DNA of 64,000 nt from Paraglaciecola mesophila KMM 241 (GCF_000315015.1 NZ_BAEP01000017.1:1-64000); one strand, 5' to 3'; positions 8,965-18,140 are shown, counted from the first letter of the stretch. Numbers and translations: made by a program. Notes: a model not told the origin generated them from the letters alone.

Positions 8965-9486
8965 CTACTTACGCTCTATTGTCAATGCGTCTTCTAAATG
9001 CGTACGTTCTGATTTTGTGGTGCGGGCTAACCAAGTTGAGGCAAAAACCCCAGATAGCGCACCGACCATACCGGCCATGGTAGGAATGGTCGCTTTTGAT
9101 ACACCAGAGGCCATCGAGCGCGCACTACCTGAACCAGAAATAGCCATAACATCAAACACTTCTATCATTCCGGTTACCGTTCCCATTAGGCCCAATAGAG
9201 GGCACAAGGCAACTAAAGCCTGAATAATCGGAATGCCCGCGCCTAAACGTAAGCTAACTCGTGAAATCATCGCTTGGCGTATTTGTTCTGCGTTCCATGA
9301 ACGTCTGTCTTTACGTGCTTTCCAGGTGGCAATGGTTTCTTTCTTATAGGCCTTGTGCCAGATGAACACGTACAACGCTCGTTCAAGGATCAACAACCAC
9401 ATGACGAATATTAGGAACCCGATGACCAAGAGAACTTGGCCACCTGTTTCCGTAAAATCACGTATTGCTTCGAAAAATTCCAACAT
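8965..9486 (-). CDS. exbB2: ExbB-type proton channel subunit (TonB2 system)
   Basis: 173 residues of the MotA/TolQ/ExbB family. Three membrane segments (about 16-38, 88-110, 128-155). The signature CPLLGLMGTVTGMI sits in the second helix and the pore-lining Thr-rich stretch in the third. It is a short TonB2-type ExbB without a periplasmic extension. It forms the ion channel with ExbD and TonB; ttpC lies directly upstream. Confidence 0.93.
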   Translation of the reverse strand: MLEFFEAIRDFTETGGQVLLVIGFLIFVMWLLILERALYVFIWHKAYKKETIATWKARKDRRSWNAEQIRQAMISRVSLRLGAGIPIIQALVALCPLLGLMGTVTGMIEVFDVMAISGSGSARSMASGVSKATIPTMAGMVGALSGVFASTWLARTTKSERTHLEDALTIERK

Positions 9487-9497
9487 AACTAATTACC

Positions 9498-10907
9498 TTA
9501 GGCGCTTGGAGTTGACTTTGCTTCCATACGCTCAGCGCGTTCAGCAATCACGCCTGACGCTTGCTCTTGTAGAATAAATACCACGTCTTTAGAGCGTGTG
9601 TTTAGCATTGCGTAGAGTAATGTCATCGGGATGGCTACAACCAAACCAAGTACAGTTGTTACCAACGCAGTAGAGATACCGCCCGCCATTAGTTTAGGGT
9701 CACCTGTTCCGAACAAGGTAATTGCTTGGAAGGTGTTAATCATACCGGTTACCGTACCCAATAGACCCATAAGAGGTGCTACCACAGAGATGATCTTGAT
9801 GATGGTAAGGTTACGAGACAACTTAGGTATTTCACCCAAGATGGCTTCCGTTAGGTGTAGCTCCAGCGACTCTGTATCCGCTTGTGGGTATTTGTCGCGC
9901 ACTTGCATAACACGACCAAGAGGGTTGTTTGAAGTGAACTTGTCAGACTTAAGCTGCTTATTCACTTTGGTTTTAATCACAGTCAAAGTAATTAAACGCT
10001 CAAGGGCCAACAATAAACCAATCGCGCCAACAATAAGGATGATGTAACCCACTAAACCACCTTGTTCAACACGCTCTTTTAAGCTTGGTGCTTGCACCAA
10101 TAACTTAAGAATAGAGCCACCTGTTGGGTCTAAACCGAACTCAACTAGCTCGCCATTTGACGCTTGAAGCGCTTCAGCGCTTGCCGTGTAACGACCTGCA
10201 GGTTGACGAATTAACTCACCTAATGAGTTCGTTGAACCTTCATAATCTAGATATTTGCCATCGGCAACCAAGGCAAACGTACCAACACGAATCACTTCTT
10301 TGCTGACTTTAGCGCCGCCTGCTTCAACTACATCCGTAGTGAAACGCGTCACTTTGCCCGACTCGGTCATTTCGCGCTGCATTTCAAACCAAACACGCTC
10401 TATTTCATCAATCGAAGCAAGTTTTGAGCTTGAACCCATAGATTGAGCCATTTCGTCTAAGAACTCTGCGCGATTAGGAATTTGCGCAGATATAACCGAG
10501 TTAAAGAATTTGCTTTTTGTATCTCCAGCCACTTGCTGAAGTACACCAAACAATTCTTTTAGTGAACCTAAACGCTTGGTTAGCGCATCGTTCAAGTCAC
10601 CCAGTTTAAATTCGTTTTCTTCAAACGTCGTTTCTAAGTTTTCAGATGTACGTAACGCGTTATCACGGTTTTTGCCTGCATCGCGTAGCATTTGGTCTTG
10701 CTCAGCACGCTTAGCAACAAAGTCTTTTTCACGCTGGTTGTTCTGTTGAGTCTGTTGAAATTGACCTTGCTCTAATTGCTTAAGAAGCGCATCTAAATCC
10801 AGTGCTGACTCTTTCTTCGGTAACGGATCAGCCGCCATTGCTGAAGTTGCTGTTAATGTAACAAGCAAGGTAAGTGCGATATTTTTAATTAATTGATTCA
10901 TCTTCAT
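9498..10907 (-). CDS. ttpC: TtpC-like MotA/TolQ/ExbB protein of the TonB2 system
   Basis: About 469 residues. A signal peptide (ending SAMA/AD) leads to a long periplasmic coiled-coil region (about 20-270), and then an ExbB-like C-terminal part with three membrane helices and the motif APLMGLLGTVTGMI. TtpC proteins are required for Vibrio TonB2 function, where they sit beside ExbB2/ExbD2. The longest frame starts at 10931 inside the upstream gene. The ATG at 10907 is chosen because it avoids the overlap and lies 4 nt after AAGAG, with a second ATG two codons later as alternative. Confidence 0.9.
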   Translation of the reverse strand: MKMNQLIKNIALTLLVTLTATSAMAADPLPKKESALDLDALLKQLEQGQFQQTQQNNQREKDFVAKRAEQDQMLRDAGKNRDNALRTSENLETTFEENEFKLGDLNDALTKRLGSLKELFGVLQQVAGDTKSKFFNSVISAQIPNRAEFLDEMAQSMGSSSKLASIDEIERVWFEMQREMTESGKVTRFTTDVVEAGGAKVSKEVIRVGTFALVADGKYLDYEGSTNSLGELIRQPAGRYTASAEALQASNGELVEFGLDPTGGSILKLLVQAPSLKERVEQGGLVGYIILIVGAIGLLLALERLITLTVIKTKVNKQLKSDKFTSNNPLGRVMQVRDKYPQADTESLELHLTEAILGEIPKLSRNLTIIKIISVVAPLMGLLGTVTGMINTFQAITLFGTGDPKLMAGGISTALVTTVLGLVVAIPMTLLYAMLNTRSKDVVFILQEQASGVIAERAERMEAKSTPSA

Positions 10908-10914
10908 CGTGCTC

Positions 10915-11685
10915 TTAATCTGTGATCGCAACAGGCAACATCAGTAAATCTGGTGCCATTTGTTTTTTGGCCATACGCAGGCCCTTAGTGACTTGGGTGC
11001 GGTAGCTAGACGGCAAGGCATCCCACTGACGAGTTTGCGCATTCCACATACCTTGCATGCTTGCGTCACGCGTTTGATATATTAAAGCAGTACGACCAAC
11101 GCGTAGAAAATCAACGTTACGCTCTTGCCCATCGATATTTTGTAAACCTGCGTAAGCCTCTAAGGTACGTCCGTAATCCATTTCAACTTGGTAGGCTTCC
11201 ATCACTCGGCGAAATTTCTCAGATGGAGCCACATCGGCTTTGTCCATCATGCTTTTTAAGCCGGCAATACGTGTAGCTCGCTCTTGCGCTAAAAAAGGCA
11301 CATCAAGGGCGATAAACTGCTCGAGACCGTCAATCATGCGCATCATCAAGGGCGTAATTTGACGCTCAATAACACTCACATCATCAATTGCTGCATTTAA
11401 GTCAGCCATTTCCTGTGCTTGGTTCTCGATTTGCTTACGCAATTGAGTGTTGTATACCTCTAAGCCTTCGGTCTCTTTATTGATTGCTTTGAACTGCTGC
11501 AACTTATTATCAATTTGATCATTGAGCTTATTAATTTTTTGTTGAGAACTCGCTGCTGAGTCATTGATCTCTGTCGCTTTTTCAACAGCTGGCTTCAGGT
11601 ATGCATCTTCTTGGGCATAGCCAGATGCAGATAAAAGCAAACTTACACTGAGTAAGCTGGCTGATAACGTAATGGTAGACTTCAT
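10915..11685 (-). CDS. DUF3450 periplasmic coiled-coil protein, first gene of the TonB2 operon
   Basis: 256 residues: a signal peptide (1-24, SGYA/QE), a long coiled coil rich in Gln/Asn/Lys (about 30-105) and a helical C-terminal domain with RVGRTALIYQT and MWNAQTRQW segments typical of DUF3450. This family almost always precedes ttpC-exbB-exbD-tonB in Alteromonadales and Vibrio. A stabilising or assembly role beside TtpC is likely but unproven. Its promoter carries a phased array of PhoB-like half-sites (11782-11841). Confidence 0.88.
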   Translation of the reverse strand: MKSTITLSASLLSVSLLLSASGYAQEDAYLKPAVEKATEINDSAASSQQKINKLNDQIDNKLQQFKAINKETEGLEVYNTQLRKQIENQAQEMADLNAAIDDVSVIERQITPLMMRMIDGLEQFIALDVPFLAQERATRIAGLKSMMDKADVAPSEKFRRVMEAYQVEMDYGRTLEAYAGLQNIDGQERNVDFLRVGRTALIYQTRDASMQGMWNAQTRQWDALPSSYRTQVTKGLRMAKKQMAPDLLMLPVAITD

Positions 11686-11764
11686 GTACTCAAACCCTAT
11701 TTGAAGGAAATGGTGAAACAGTGTGCTCCTCTCGGATCAGTCTATTTCATTCAGAATTTGCGCA

Positions 11765-11841
11765 AGGATAGGGGCTAGTCGTGGCATTTTTATGACAGCT
11801 ATATGACGTATAGGTGACAGTAATATTTCAGTATTATTACA
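11765..11841 (-). promoter_or_regulatory. Phased PhoB-box array and -10 of the TonB2 operon
   Basis: On the minus strand, half-site cores start every 11 bp: TGTAA (11837-11841), TGAAA (11826-11830), TGTCA (11815-11819), CGTCA (11804-11808), TGTCA (11793-11797), TGCCA (11782-11786). PhoB half-sites are 7 bp plus 4 bp AT-rich, so this equals three tandem Pho boxes; the proximal one reads CTGTCATAAAAATGCCAC. A TATCCT (11765-11770) lies 10 bp after the last 7-mer, the spacing used at E. coli pstS. Confidence 0.7.
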
Positions 11842-11948
11842 GCCTTTTATGGCGCGGTTTATCTGTGTGTATAGAGCGCTGAATACTCTGCGTACGTGGC
11901 TATTTTTTGCACTCACTCAGTCATAGAGCCGCGTGTCATCGTTTTGAT

Positions 11949-11993
11949 TGTCAGCCGAATGTGACATTTAAGTGATCCCTTAACTGCTACAAT
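11949..11993 (+). promoter_or_regulatory. Weak PhoB-like half-sites with -10 before the receptor gene
   Basis: TGTCA (11949), TGTGA (11960) and AGTGA (11971) are spaced by 11 bp, and TACAAT (11988-11993) follows after 11 bp. Two half-sites are degenerate, so this is only a candidate. Confidence 0.3.
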
Positions 11994-12154
11994 TAACGAG
12001 ACTTTAAAAGGACATTTAGGCACAATACGCCTCCTTCGCTCGGCCTACTTATTTGGTCTTTGTTTTTATATCCGGACAACGCTTCATAAATGAACGTGTG
12101 ATATTAAAACAATTAACAAAGCTAATTAGCAACATGGGCGATGGGAGTAACGCG

Positions 12155-12217
12155 ATGACACAATCGCAGAGTGACATTCATACTATAACCACACATTTAC
12201 TAGCGGTGACACAATGA
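12155..12217 (+). CDS. 20-codon upstream ORF overlapping the receptor start
   Basis: ATG at 12155 behind GGGAG (7-8 nt) opens a 20-residue Thr/Gln-rich frame (begins MTQSQSDIHT). Its TGA at 12215-12217 overlaps the ATG of the TonB-dependent receptor in ATGA fashion. The receptor itself has only a weak SD (GGTGA), so this small frame may drive its translation by coupling. No resemblance to known leader peptides. Confidence 0.4.
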   Translation: MTQSQSDIHTITTHLLAVTQ

Positions 12218-14547
12218 CCAATTTTCACAAAGCAGCATTAGCCGTCTGTATCCAAGGTGCTCTATTCAGCCATACTCTTAATGCACAGGAAGCCCCTGCA
12301 GCAAAAGATAAAGGCCTTGAAAAGATCACGGTTACAGCGCAAAAACGTACGCAAAGTATTCAAGAAGTGCCAATCTCAATTGCTACCTTAAACGGAGAGC
12401 GATTTGAAAGCATATTTTCAGGTGGTGACGATATTATCGCCCTAGCAGTGCGTGTTCCTGGCTTATACGCCGAATCATCGAACGGCCGTGTAGCTCCACG
12501 TTTTTACATACGTGGCTTAGGCAACACAGATTTTGACTTAGCAGCCTCTCAGCCGGTTTCCATCGTGATGGATGACGTGGTCAAAGAGAACGTTATTTTG
12601 AAAAGCTTCCCATTGTTTGATGTTGAGCAAGTTGAGGTTATTCGTGGCCCACAAGGTACCTTGTTTGGGCGCAACACCACTGCTGGTATAGTGAAGTTTG
12701 ACTCAGTTAAACCCACAGAAGATTTCGATGCTTACGCCAAGTTAGGTGTGGGTAATTTAGGTACAGTCAATTTTGAAGCTGCGGTTGGCGGCGGGCTTGC
12801 TGAAGATTTATCGGGACGTTTCTCTGTGTTATCCCAAGACCGGGATGACTGGATAGACAATGGCTTTACTGGCGAGAAAGACGCGATTGGCGGCTTTGAC
12901 GAAAAAGCATGGCGCGGTCAGTTGTTGTTTACCCCAAGCGAAGACTTTTCAGCGTTGTTAAACGTGCACGGCCGTGAGTTAGATGGCACCGCATCAGTAT
13001 TTCGCGCTAACGTATTTACTAAAGGCAGTAACGATTTAAATCAGAATTTCGATCGTGACACTGTCTATTATGATGGCGACATCGACGGTAACGGCACAGA
13101 TAATAACCCACAAGAATATGAAAACTATGGTGCCTCTTTAAAGTTAGAGTTTGGCTTAGACGATATGTCGTTCACGTCAATCACTGCCTATGAAGAAGCA
13201 GAAGGCTCAAGTCTTGGCGATATTGATGGCGGTGTGTATACCAATGATTTAACCACGCAGGTACCTGACGGCCTCACTTCTGCCAATTTCAACTCTGGTT
13301 TTGAAGACGTGTTAACGTTTCCTGGCGCCATAGGCTTTAGTGCTGTCACCCAAGATAACCTAGACGACTTAGAGCAGTTTACTCAAGAGATCCGCTTGGC
13401 GAGTGAAACTGACGATGCCCTTAGCTGGCAAACTGGTGCCTTTTACTATGACTCTTCTTTCAACGTGACCAGTATCGATGGCTACTTTGGCGCGACCACA
13501 GTATTCCATGAAAACACCACTTGGGCTGTTTTCGGGCAAACAACTTACGAATTGAACGAGCGTTTGAATGTGACTGGTGGCGTGCGTTATACCCACGACA
13601 AAAAATCTCTTCGCGTGGGTGAACAAAATGTAGGTGGCTTCGCATTAATTACTGGTGATGCCAGTGTGCAAGACTACGACGACATTAATGTCGATGATGG
13701 TCAAATTAGCTGGGAGCTAAGCGCAAACTACAAAGTAAGCGATGACACGTCTGTGTTTGCACGTTATGCCAATGGCTTTAGAGCTCAGTCAATTCAAGGG
13801 CGTGATGTGGCTTTTGAAGGTGCGCCTTCAGTGGCTGACGCAGAAACCATTAACTCTATCGAGTTCGGTTTTAAGTCTGATTTGTTAGAAAACACCTTGC
13901 GCTTAAACGCTGCCACTTTCTATTACCAAATCGACGATATGCAGTTTTCTGCAATCGGTGGTGGTGCAAATAACGTAGCATTAGTGAACGCTGATAAAGG
14001 TGTCGGTTACGGTTTTGAAATCGACGCGCAATACGTAGCGAACGATTACTTAACCCTTACCGCAGGTTATAGCTACAACAAAACAGAAATTAAAGATGAT
14101 TCATTAACGTTACTACCTTGTGGCACAAATGAAGCATTTGGCTCAACAGGTAACTGTACTGTACTTGACCCTCGTCCGAATGGTTTTAACGCGGTTATTG
14201 ACGGTAACCCTTTCCCGCAAGCGCCGGAAACTATCTTTACGTTTACAGCACGTTATGCGGTGCCTCTGGGTAATGATGGTGAGTTGTTTGCATTTACTGA
14301 TTGGGCATACCAAGGGGACACTAACCTGTTCTTGTACGAATCTGTTGAGTTTCAAACAGACGGCAACGTAGAAGGCGGTTTACGTATCGGGTATGAGAAC
14401 TTTGAGCACAACTATACCGTAGCCTTATTCGGTCGTAATATTACCGATGAAGAAAACGTAAAAGGTGCGGTGGACTTCAATAACCTAACAGGTATTGTGA
14501 ATCAGCCGCGCATCTTTGGTATCGAAGCGAAGGTCAGCTTCTACTAA
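12214..14547 (+). CDS. TonB-dependent outer-membrane receptor
   Basis: 777 residues. A signal peptide (1-24, LNA/QE) is followed by a TonB box region EKITVTAQKR (36-45), a plug domain (about 50-165, with RGPQGTLFGRNTTAG) and a 22-strand barrel ending in the aromatic C-terminus KVSFY. It belongs to the large iron-complex/carbohydrate receptor group common in Caulobacter and Alteromonadales. The ligand cannot be read from sequence. An Asp/Asn-rich loop (DGDIDGNGTDNN, about 288-300) may bind Ca2+. It is divergent from a TonB2 operon, so it may be a client of that motor. Confidence 0.9.
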   Translation: MTNFHKAALAVCIQGALFSHTLNAQEAPAAKDKGLEKITVTAQKRTQSIQEVPISIATLNGERFESIFSGGDDIIALAVRVPGLYAESSNGRVAPRFYIRGLGNTDFDLAASQPVSIVMDDVVKENVILKSFPLFDVEQVEVIRGPQGTLFGRNTTAGIVKFDSVKPTEDFDAYAKLGVGNLGTVNFEAAVGGGLAEDLSGRFSVLSQDRDDWIDNGFTGEKDAIGGFDEKAWRGQLLFTPSEDFSALLNVHGRELDGTASVFRANVFTKGSNDLNQNFDRDTVYYDGDIDGNGTDNNPQEYENYGASLKLEFGLDDMSFTSITAYEEAEGSSLGDIDGGVYTNDLTTQVPDGLTSANFNSGFEDVLTFPGAIGFSAVTQDNLDDLEQFTQEIRLASETDDALSWQTGAFYYDSSFNVTSIDGYFGATTVFHENTTWAVFGQTTYELNERLNVTGGVRYTHDKKSLRVGEQNVGGFALITGDASVQDYDDINVDDGQISWELSANYKVSDDTSVFARYANGFRAQSIQGRDVAFEGAPSVADAETINSIEFGFKSDLLENTLRLNAATFYYQIDDMQFSAIGGGANNVALVNADKGVGYGFEIDAQYVANDYLTLTAGYSYNKTEIKDDSLTLLPCGTNEAFGSTGNCTVLDPRPNGFNAVIDGNPFPQAPETIFTFTARYAVPLGNDGELFAFTDWAYQGDTNLFLYESVEFQTDGNVEGGLRIGYENFEHNYTVALFGRNITDEENVKGAVDFNNLTGIVNQPRIFGIEAKVSFY

Positions 14548-14592
14548 GCTAGCGACAATAAACCTTGGTCTATATACATAGGCCTGTTCATT

Positions 14593-14619
14593 AAAAAGGC
14601 AGATAATCTGCCTTTTTTT
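14593..14619. terminator. Bidirectional terminator
   Basis: Stem aaaaaggcaga/tctgccttttt with a short loop and A/T runs on both sides, between the receptor gene (plus) and the iron permease gene (minus). Confidence 0.85.
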
Positions 14620-14638
14620 ATGCGCGCGGGATTGACTC

Positions 14639-16591
14639 TTATGCTGACGCTGTATCTTTGCGCGTCATCATGACGACGAACAACGCAAGTATAACACCTT
14701 GCACTATTACCCCCTGCCATGTGGCAGAAATACCCAACCAGCTGACAGACACGTCAAGCGGGAAGGCTGATATACCAATGATGGCTGCTTCTTGCAGCGC
14801 AGATATGCCTTTGCCGGCCAACACAAATGCCAATATCAACATAAAATAGGCGCTTAACGAGAAGAAACGCGCGATAGGCAGTTTCACCGAATATTTAAGC
14901 ATCAACCAGGTGATCAGCGCGAGTATGCCAACCGCAGCGACGAGTCCGTACCACACAAAGCTTACTTGACTGCCATCTCCTACCGATTGGGTAAGCAGTG
15001 ACTGATAGAACAAGATGGTTTCGAAAACTTCACGGTATACCGAAATAAATGCTAGTCCTGTTAATCCCCACAAGGTCCCAGTACTTAAATGACGTTCAAC
15101 GTTGTCGTTTATATATCGCTGCCAAACTGATGCTTGGGTTTTACTGTGCATCCAATAACCGACGTAAAACAAAATGCCGGCTGCTAATAAGGCCGCGCCG
15201 CCTTCCATGAGTTCTCTTGATGCGCCGCTAATAGTGATCAGGTTTTCGGCTACCCACCATGTTATTCCACCAGCGATCAGCGCTGATACCCAGCCGAAGT
15301 GAACGTAGCGAATAGCGTCTTGACGCTGGGTTTTCATCAGTACGGTAATTAGCGCTAACACGATAAGCAATGCCTCTAACCCCTCGCGCAACAAAATGAT
15401 TAATGAAGCCGAAAACATTGCGTTGTCCGATAATGTCGCTGAATTCAGTGTGCTATCGACTTGCTCAAGCTGCTGCAGTATCTGTTGTGATTCAGCGCTT
15501 ACTTGCTGCCCATTATTGGGTGAGCTGAGCACATTACGGAAATTCAACAACTGCTTTTCTACCGATTTGCGTAAACCACTATCTCTGGCATCGAGGTTGT
15601 TTTCGATCAGTTCAAAACCATCTAAATAGGCACTGACGGCGAGTGTTTGTGCTTGCGCAAAATTGCCTGCATTGTAGGCATCGACAGCGGCGATCAGGTT
15701 ATTTTTTGCGGTGGCGATGGGCGTATTGGCTTGTCCGAAAAACACCTCTGGCGAGGCGCGCCACTGCTCAACTTGCATCTGGCTAATCGCATCATTTTGC
15801 GCTGCTATTTGTACTGGATTATTATTTATCCAGCTTTGTAGTGTTAAAGCAGGTTTAGTATCTGCACTGTCTTCACTGGTATTTTTAAATGCCAAACTGC
15901 CAGCATAAAACGCTAAAGACCAACGCTGCTTATCGTTCAGCTCGGTGAACGCACGCATTGCGGTATCGTCCAGCCCCGCGCTGATAGCGTCGTAAAGCCC
16001 CAACAGAGAACGGTTTTCGGCGCGCTCTTTGTCAGTAAAGTCTGTTGGCTGAGGGCTAAACGACTTTGCTAGTGGACCATCGCCTTGGCCTGCGGGGCCA
16101 TGGCATGCAGAACAATTATCGGCAAATAGCGTGTCTATCTCGGCTTGGGGCAGCAATTGTGCCGGCAATTGTAGTGCAGGTGACATAGCCAGCAACTCGT
16201 GGCGTATTTGTAGCGTCAGGCTTTGTATTTCACCCATTGTCACTTTTGCTAAAATGGCCTGCTGCAATGCTTGGGCATTGGCGATGACCGACGTTTTCTG
16301 TAAATCAAAGTCACTAACCGCGGCAGTTTGTAATGCCTCTGCCTTTTGCAAAATCAACTTGGCGAATTGTTGCATTTCAGCAAATTCATCTTCGCTTGAT
16401 ACTTCGCCATCGACCACGGCTTCTGAGTAATCAACACCTATATATTCCGCCATCTGTAAGATTTGGCGACTCTCTTTAACCGCATCTAATTGAGAAGTAG
16501 ATTGAGCTAAACTCGGCGCCGATTGAGTAAGACTCAGCATGATGCAGAAACTGAACACCAGCTCAGCAAAGATTTGACGCCGACTTTGCAT
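14639..16591 (-). CDS. FTR1-family iron permease with fused cytochrome c domain
   Basis: About 650 residues. From the ATG at 16591 (38th codon of the longest frame, which begins at 16702), a signal peptide ends near SLA/QS. A periplasmic part contains a heme c motif CSACH within a cytochrome c domain. The C-terminal membrane domain has seven or so helices and two FTR1 REXXE motifs, REGLE and REVFE, which bind ferric iron. Proteins of this fused type take up iron across the inner membrane, perhaps with heme-mediated oxidation of Fe(II). A Fur-like box lies at 16716-16734. The start is uncertain because neither ATG has a good SD. Confidence 0.88.
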   Translation of the reverse strand: MQSRRQIFAELVFSFCIMLSLTQSAPSLAQSTSQLDAVKESRQILQMAEYIGVDYSEAVVDGEVSSEDEFAEMQQFAKLILQKAEALQTAAVSDFDLQKTSVIANAQALQQAILAKVTMGEIQSLTLQIRHELLAMSPALQLPAQLLPQAEIDTLFADNCSACHGPAGQGDGPLAKSFSPQPTDFTDKERAENRSLLGLYDAISAGLDDTAMRAFTELNDKQRWSLAFYAGSLAFKNTSEDSADTKPALTLQSWINNNPVQIAAQNDAISQMQVEQWRASPEVFFGQANTPIATAKNNLIAAVDAYNAGNFAQAQTLAVSAYLDGFELIENNLDARDSGLRKSVEKQLLNFRNVLSSPNNGQQVSAESQQILQQLEQVDSTLNSATLSDNAMFSASLIILLREGLEALLIVLALITVLMKTQRQDAIRYVHFGWVSALIAGGITWWVAENLITISGASRELMEGGAALLAAGILFYVGYWMHSKTQASVWQRYINDNVERHLSTGTLWGLTGLAFISVYREVFETILFYQSLLTQSVGDGSQVSFVWYGLVAAVGILALITWLMLKYSVKLPIARFFSLSAYFMLILAFVLAGKGISALQEAAIIGISAFPLDVSVSWLGISATWQGVIVQGVILALFVVMMTRKDTASA

Positions 16592-16715
16592 AAGATGAAC
16601 GAATGGAACCAGAAAGCGTTTAAAACAAATAGCAGAAGAGTACAAAACTAAAACCTTAACGTTTGAGTGTGTGGTTGCGTATGTCAACACCAATGTAGGC
16701 ATACCAAGAACAAAT

Positions 16716-16734
16716 GAGAATAATTATTATTTTA
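16716..16734. promoter_or_regulatory. Fur-box-like sequence
   Basis: The sequence gagaataattattatttta matches the 19-bp Fur consensus at about 13 positions. It lies just upstream of the iron permease gene, on the expected promoter. Confidence 0.6.
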
Positions 16735-16861
16735 CTTTCAACCCGCCATTGAAGCAACGCTTTCACGTTATTGCCGCAGTGCTAAAGTACTATGTCTGTT
16801 TCAGTCTGCGCGCCCTATATTCATTGCTTTCACTTAGAAAACAACAACTAAAGAGGACACG

Positions 16862-17569
16862 ATGAAAACAATAAAAGAATGTTACAGAATACGAATATTG
16901 GCGCTATTTATGTGCTTGGCTCTGCCGTTTAATGCACTTGCCTGTAAAGACGCAGTGGTGTTAGTCCATGGCAATACGGCCACGCCAGCCAGTTGGGATA
17001 ACACCTACGATCATCTGTTAGCTAATGGCTATTCCACCAACGACATATACCGCCCAGACTGGGGCTCGAAGAGCTGCGCGGCTTGCAATAACCACAGCGG
17101 CAGTGAAGAAACGCCTGTGCGCCAAGCAATACAAAGTGCATTAGCCTCTTCTTGCACAGGTAAAATTGATGTGATCGGTCATTCAATGGGGGCGACGTTA
17201 GCCGCACAGCAAATTGATAAGCTTGCCGTTGCCAACCAGGTAGATACCTTTGTGGGAATAGCAGGTGCGTTTTTAGGCCTTAAAAGCTGTGGTTATTACC
17301 CCTTTAATGTGTGGAGCTCTACATGTGGCTCTGCCGGTTTATCCGTTGGCAGCCCCTTTTTAGACAGTATTTACAACGTGCCGCTGGCTTCTAAGGTGTA
17401 TTCGATTAAAAGCTATATAGACCAAATAGTGTGTGCAACAGGCAGTTGCACGGTGGGCGGTGTGCATAGTAGTCGTATCGTGAATGAAGATGCGACGTTC
17501 AGTTACGCACTTGGGCATTTTGGTTTGCAAACCGATACTGCTGTAAAACAGTACCAATTGATTCAATAG
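16862..17569 (+). CDS. Secreted class 2 lipase/esterase (alpha/beta hydrolase)
   Basis: 235 residues with a signal peptide (about 1-27, ALA/CK). The oxyanion region VLVHGNTATP is at 33-42. The nucleophile is S108 in GHSMG, and likely partners are D187 (SYIDQ) and H219 (LGHFG). This matches the Lipase_2 group of small secreted triacylglycerol lipases. Seven or more Cys in the mature part suggest disulfides. The SD AGAGGA is 5 nt before the ATG. It is a single gene; substrate range is not readable. Confidence 0.85.
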   Translation: MKTIKECYRIRILALFMCLALPFNALACKDAVVLVHGNTATPASWDNTYDHLLANGYSTNDIYRPDWGSKSCAACNNHSGSEETPVRQAIQSALASSCTGKIDVIGHSMGATLAAQQIDKLAVANQVDTFVGIAGAFLGLKSCGYYPFNVWSSTCGSAGLSVGSPFLDSIYNVPLASKVYSIKSYIDQIVCATGSCTVGGVHSSRIVNEDATFSYALGHFGLQTDTAVKQYQLIQ

Positions 17570-17600
17570 AGTTTAGGTCACGGACAAAATAGTCACCGAG

Positions 17601-17628
17601 AAAAAGCCACCGAACCTATCGGTGGCTT
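17601..17628 (-). terminator. Terminator of the small exported protein gene
   Basis: Minus-strand stem aagccaccg/cggtggctt with a 7-nt loop followed by five T. It may also act weakly for the plus-strand lipase gene. Confidence 0.75.
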
Positions 17629-17649
17629 GATACGGGCGTTATATTGACA

Positions 17650-17967
17650 TTAGCTACAGGTAATTTGTTTAAATATGGGATAACACTGATTCTTACTTCC
17701 GGTGGATTTGGAAACCCATGTTTTGCTGCTCCAATCAAATTCGTTGTAAGATGACTCGTCTTCCCCGCAAAACATTTCCCCAGCAATAATTTTGGAGTAA
17801 GTCTGTTTTTTTTCTTCGCAGAAGCCGCTGCCATTGGTGGCGGTGACAAAAATATAGTCTAGTTGACCGTACTGATTAATGGATTTTGGATAGTGGTAAG
17901 TTGTTTCGGCAAGTGCATTGACAGACAAAGACCCCAACATAAGGCAAACAGCAATTTTTAATTTCAT
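17650..17967 (-). CDS. Small exported cysteine-containing protein, unknown function
   Basis: 105 residues. A signal peptide (1-20, ALA/ET) is followed by a mature part of 85 residues with four Cys (C50, C67, C95, C104) that could form two disulfides. No family recognised. A strong SD (GGAG, 7 nt) and its own terminator support a real gene. Confidence 0.75.
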   Translation of the reverse strand: MKLKIAVCLMLGSLSVNALAETTYHYPKSINQYGQLDYIFVTATNGSGFCEEKKQTYSKIIAGEMFCGEDESSYNEFDWSSKTWVSKSTGSKNQCYPIFKQITCS

Positions 17968-18080
17968 AACTCGTCTCCTTTTTTAACTAACGACCAATTC
18001 GCCAGCATGTAGAGGGTAAGTTATTTACCTTAAAGTTATGGTGACACTCCTATGAATTTTTATTAGCTCTTTTATTTCAC

Positions 18081-18109
18081 AAAAAAGCCAACCCCTAAGG
18101 TTGGCTTTT
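18081..18109 (-). terminator. Terminator of the lipoprotein/receptor operon
   Basis: Stem aaaagccaacc/ggttggctttt with a 5-nt loop. On the minus strand it runs into six T. Confidence 0.88.
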
Positions 18110-18140
18110 AATAGCAATGAATTTAAGTGGTTTATCAATA

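Larger units (their letters stand above)
11686..12154. other. Divergent regulatory region between the TonB2 operon and a TonB-dependent receptor
   Basis: About 470 bp without a gene. It contains the Pho-box array serving the minus-strand operon (11765-11841) and a weaker PhoB-like arrangement pointing to the receptor (11949-11993). A 20-codon leader frame lies next to the receptor start. Confidence 0.7.

Noticed and set aside
10908-10931. Longer ttpC start overlapping the DUF3450 gene
   Set aside because: The ATG at 10907 follows AAGAG and gives a normal signal peptide.
17616-17849. 77-codon minus-strand frame overlapping the small Cys protein
   Set aside because: Same strand, other frame, no SD; the 105-residue frame has signal peptide, SD and terminator.
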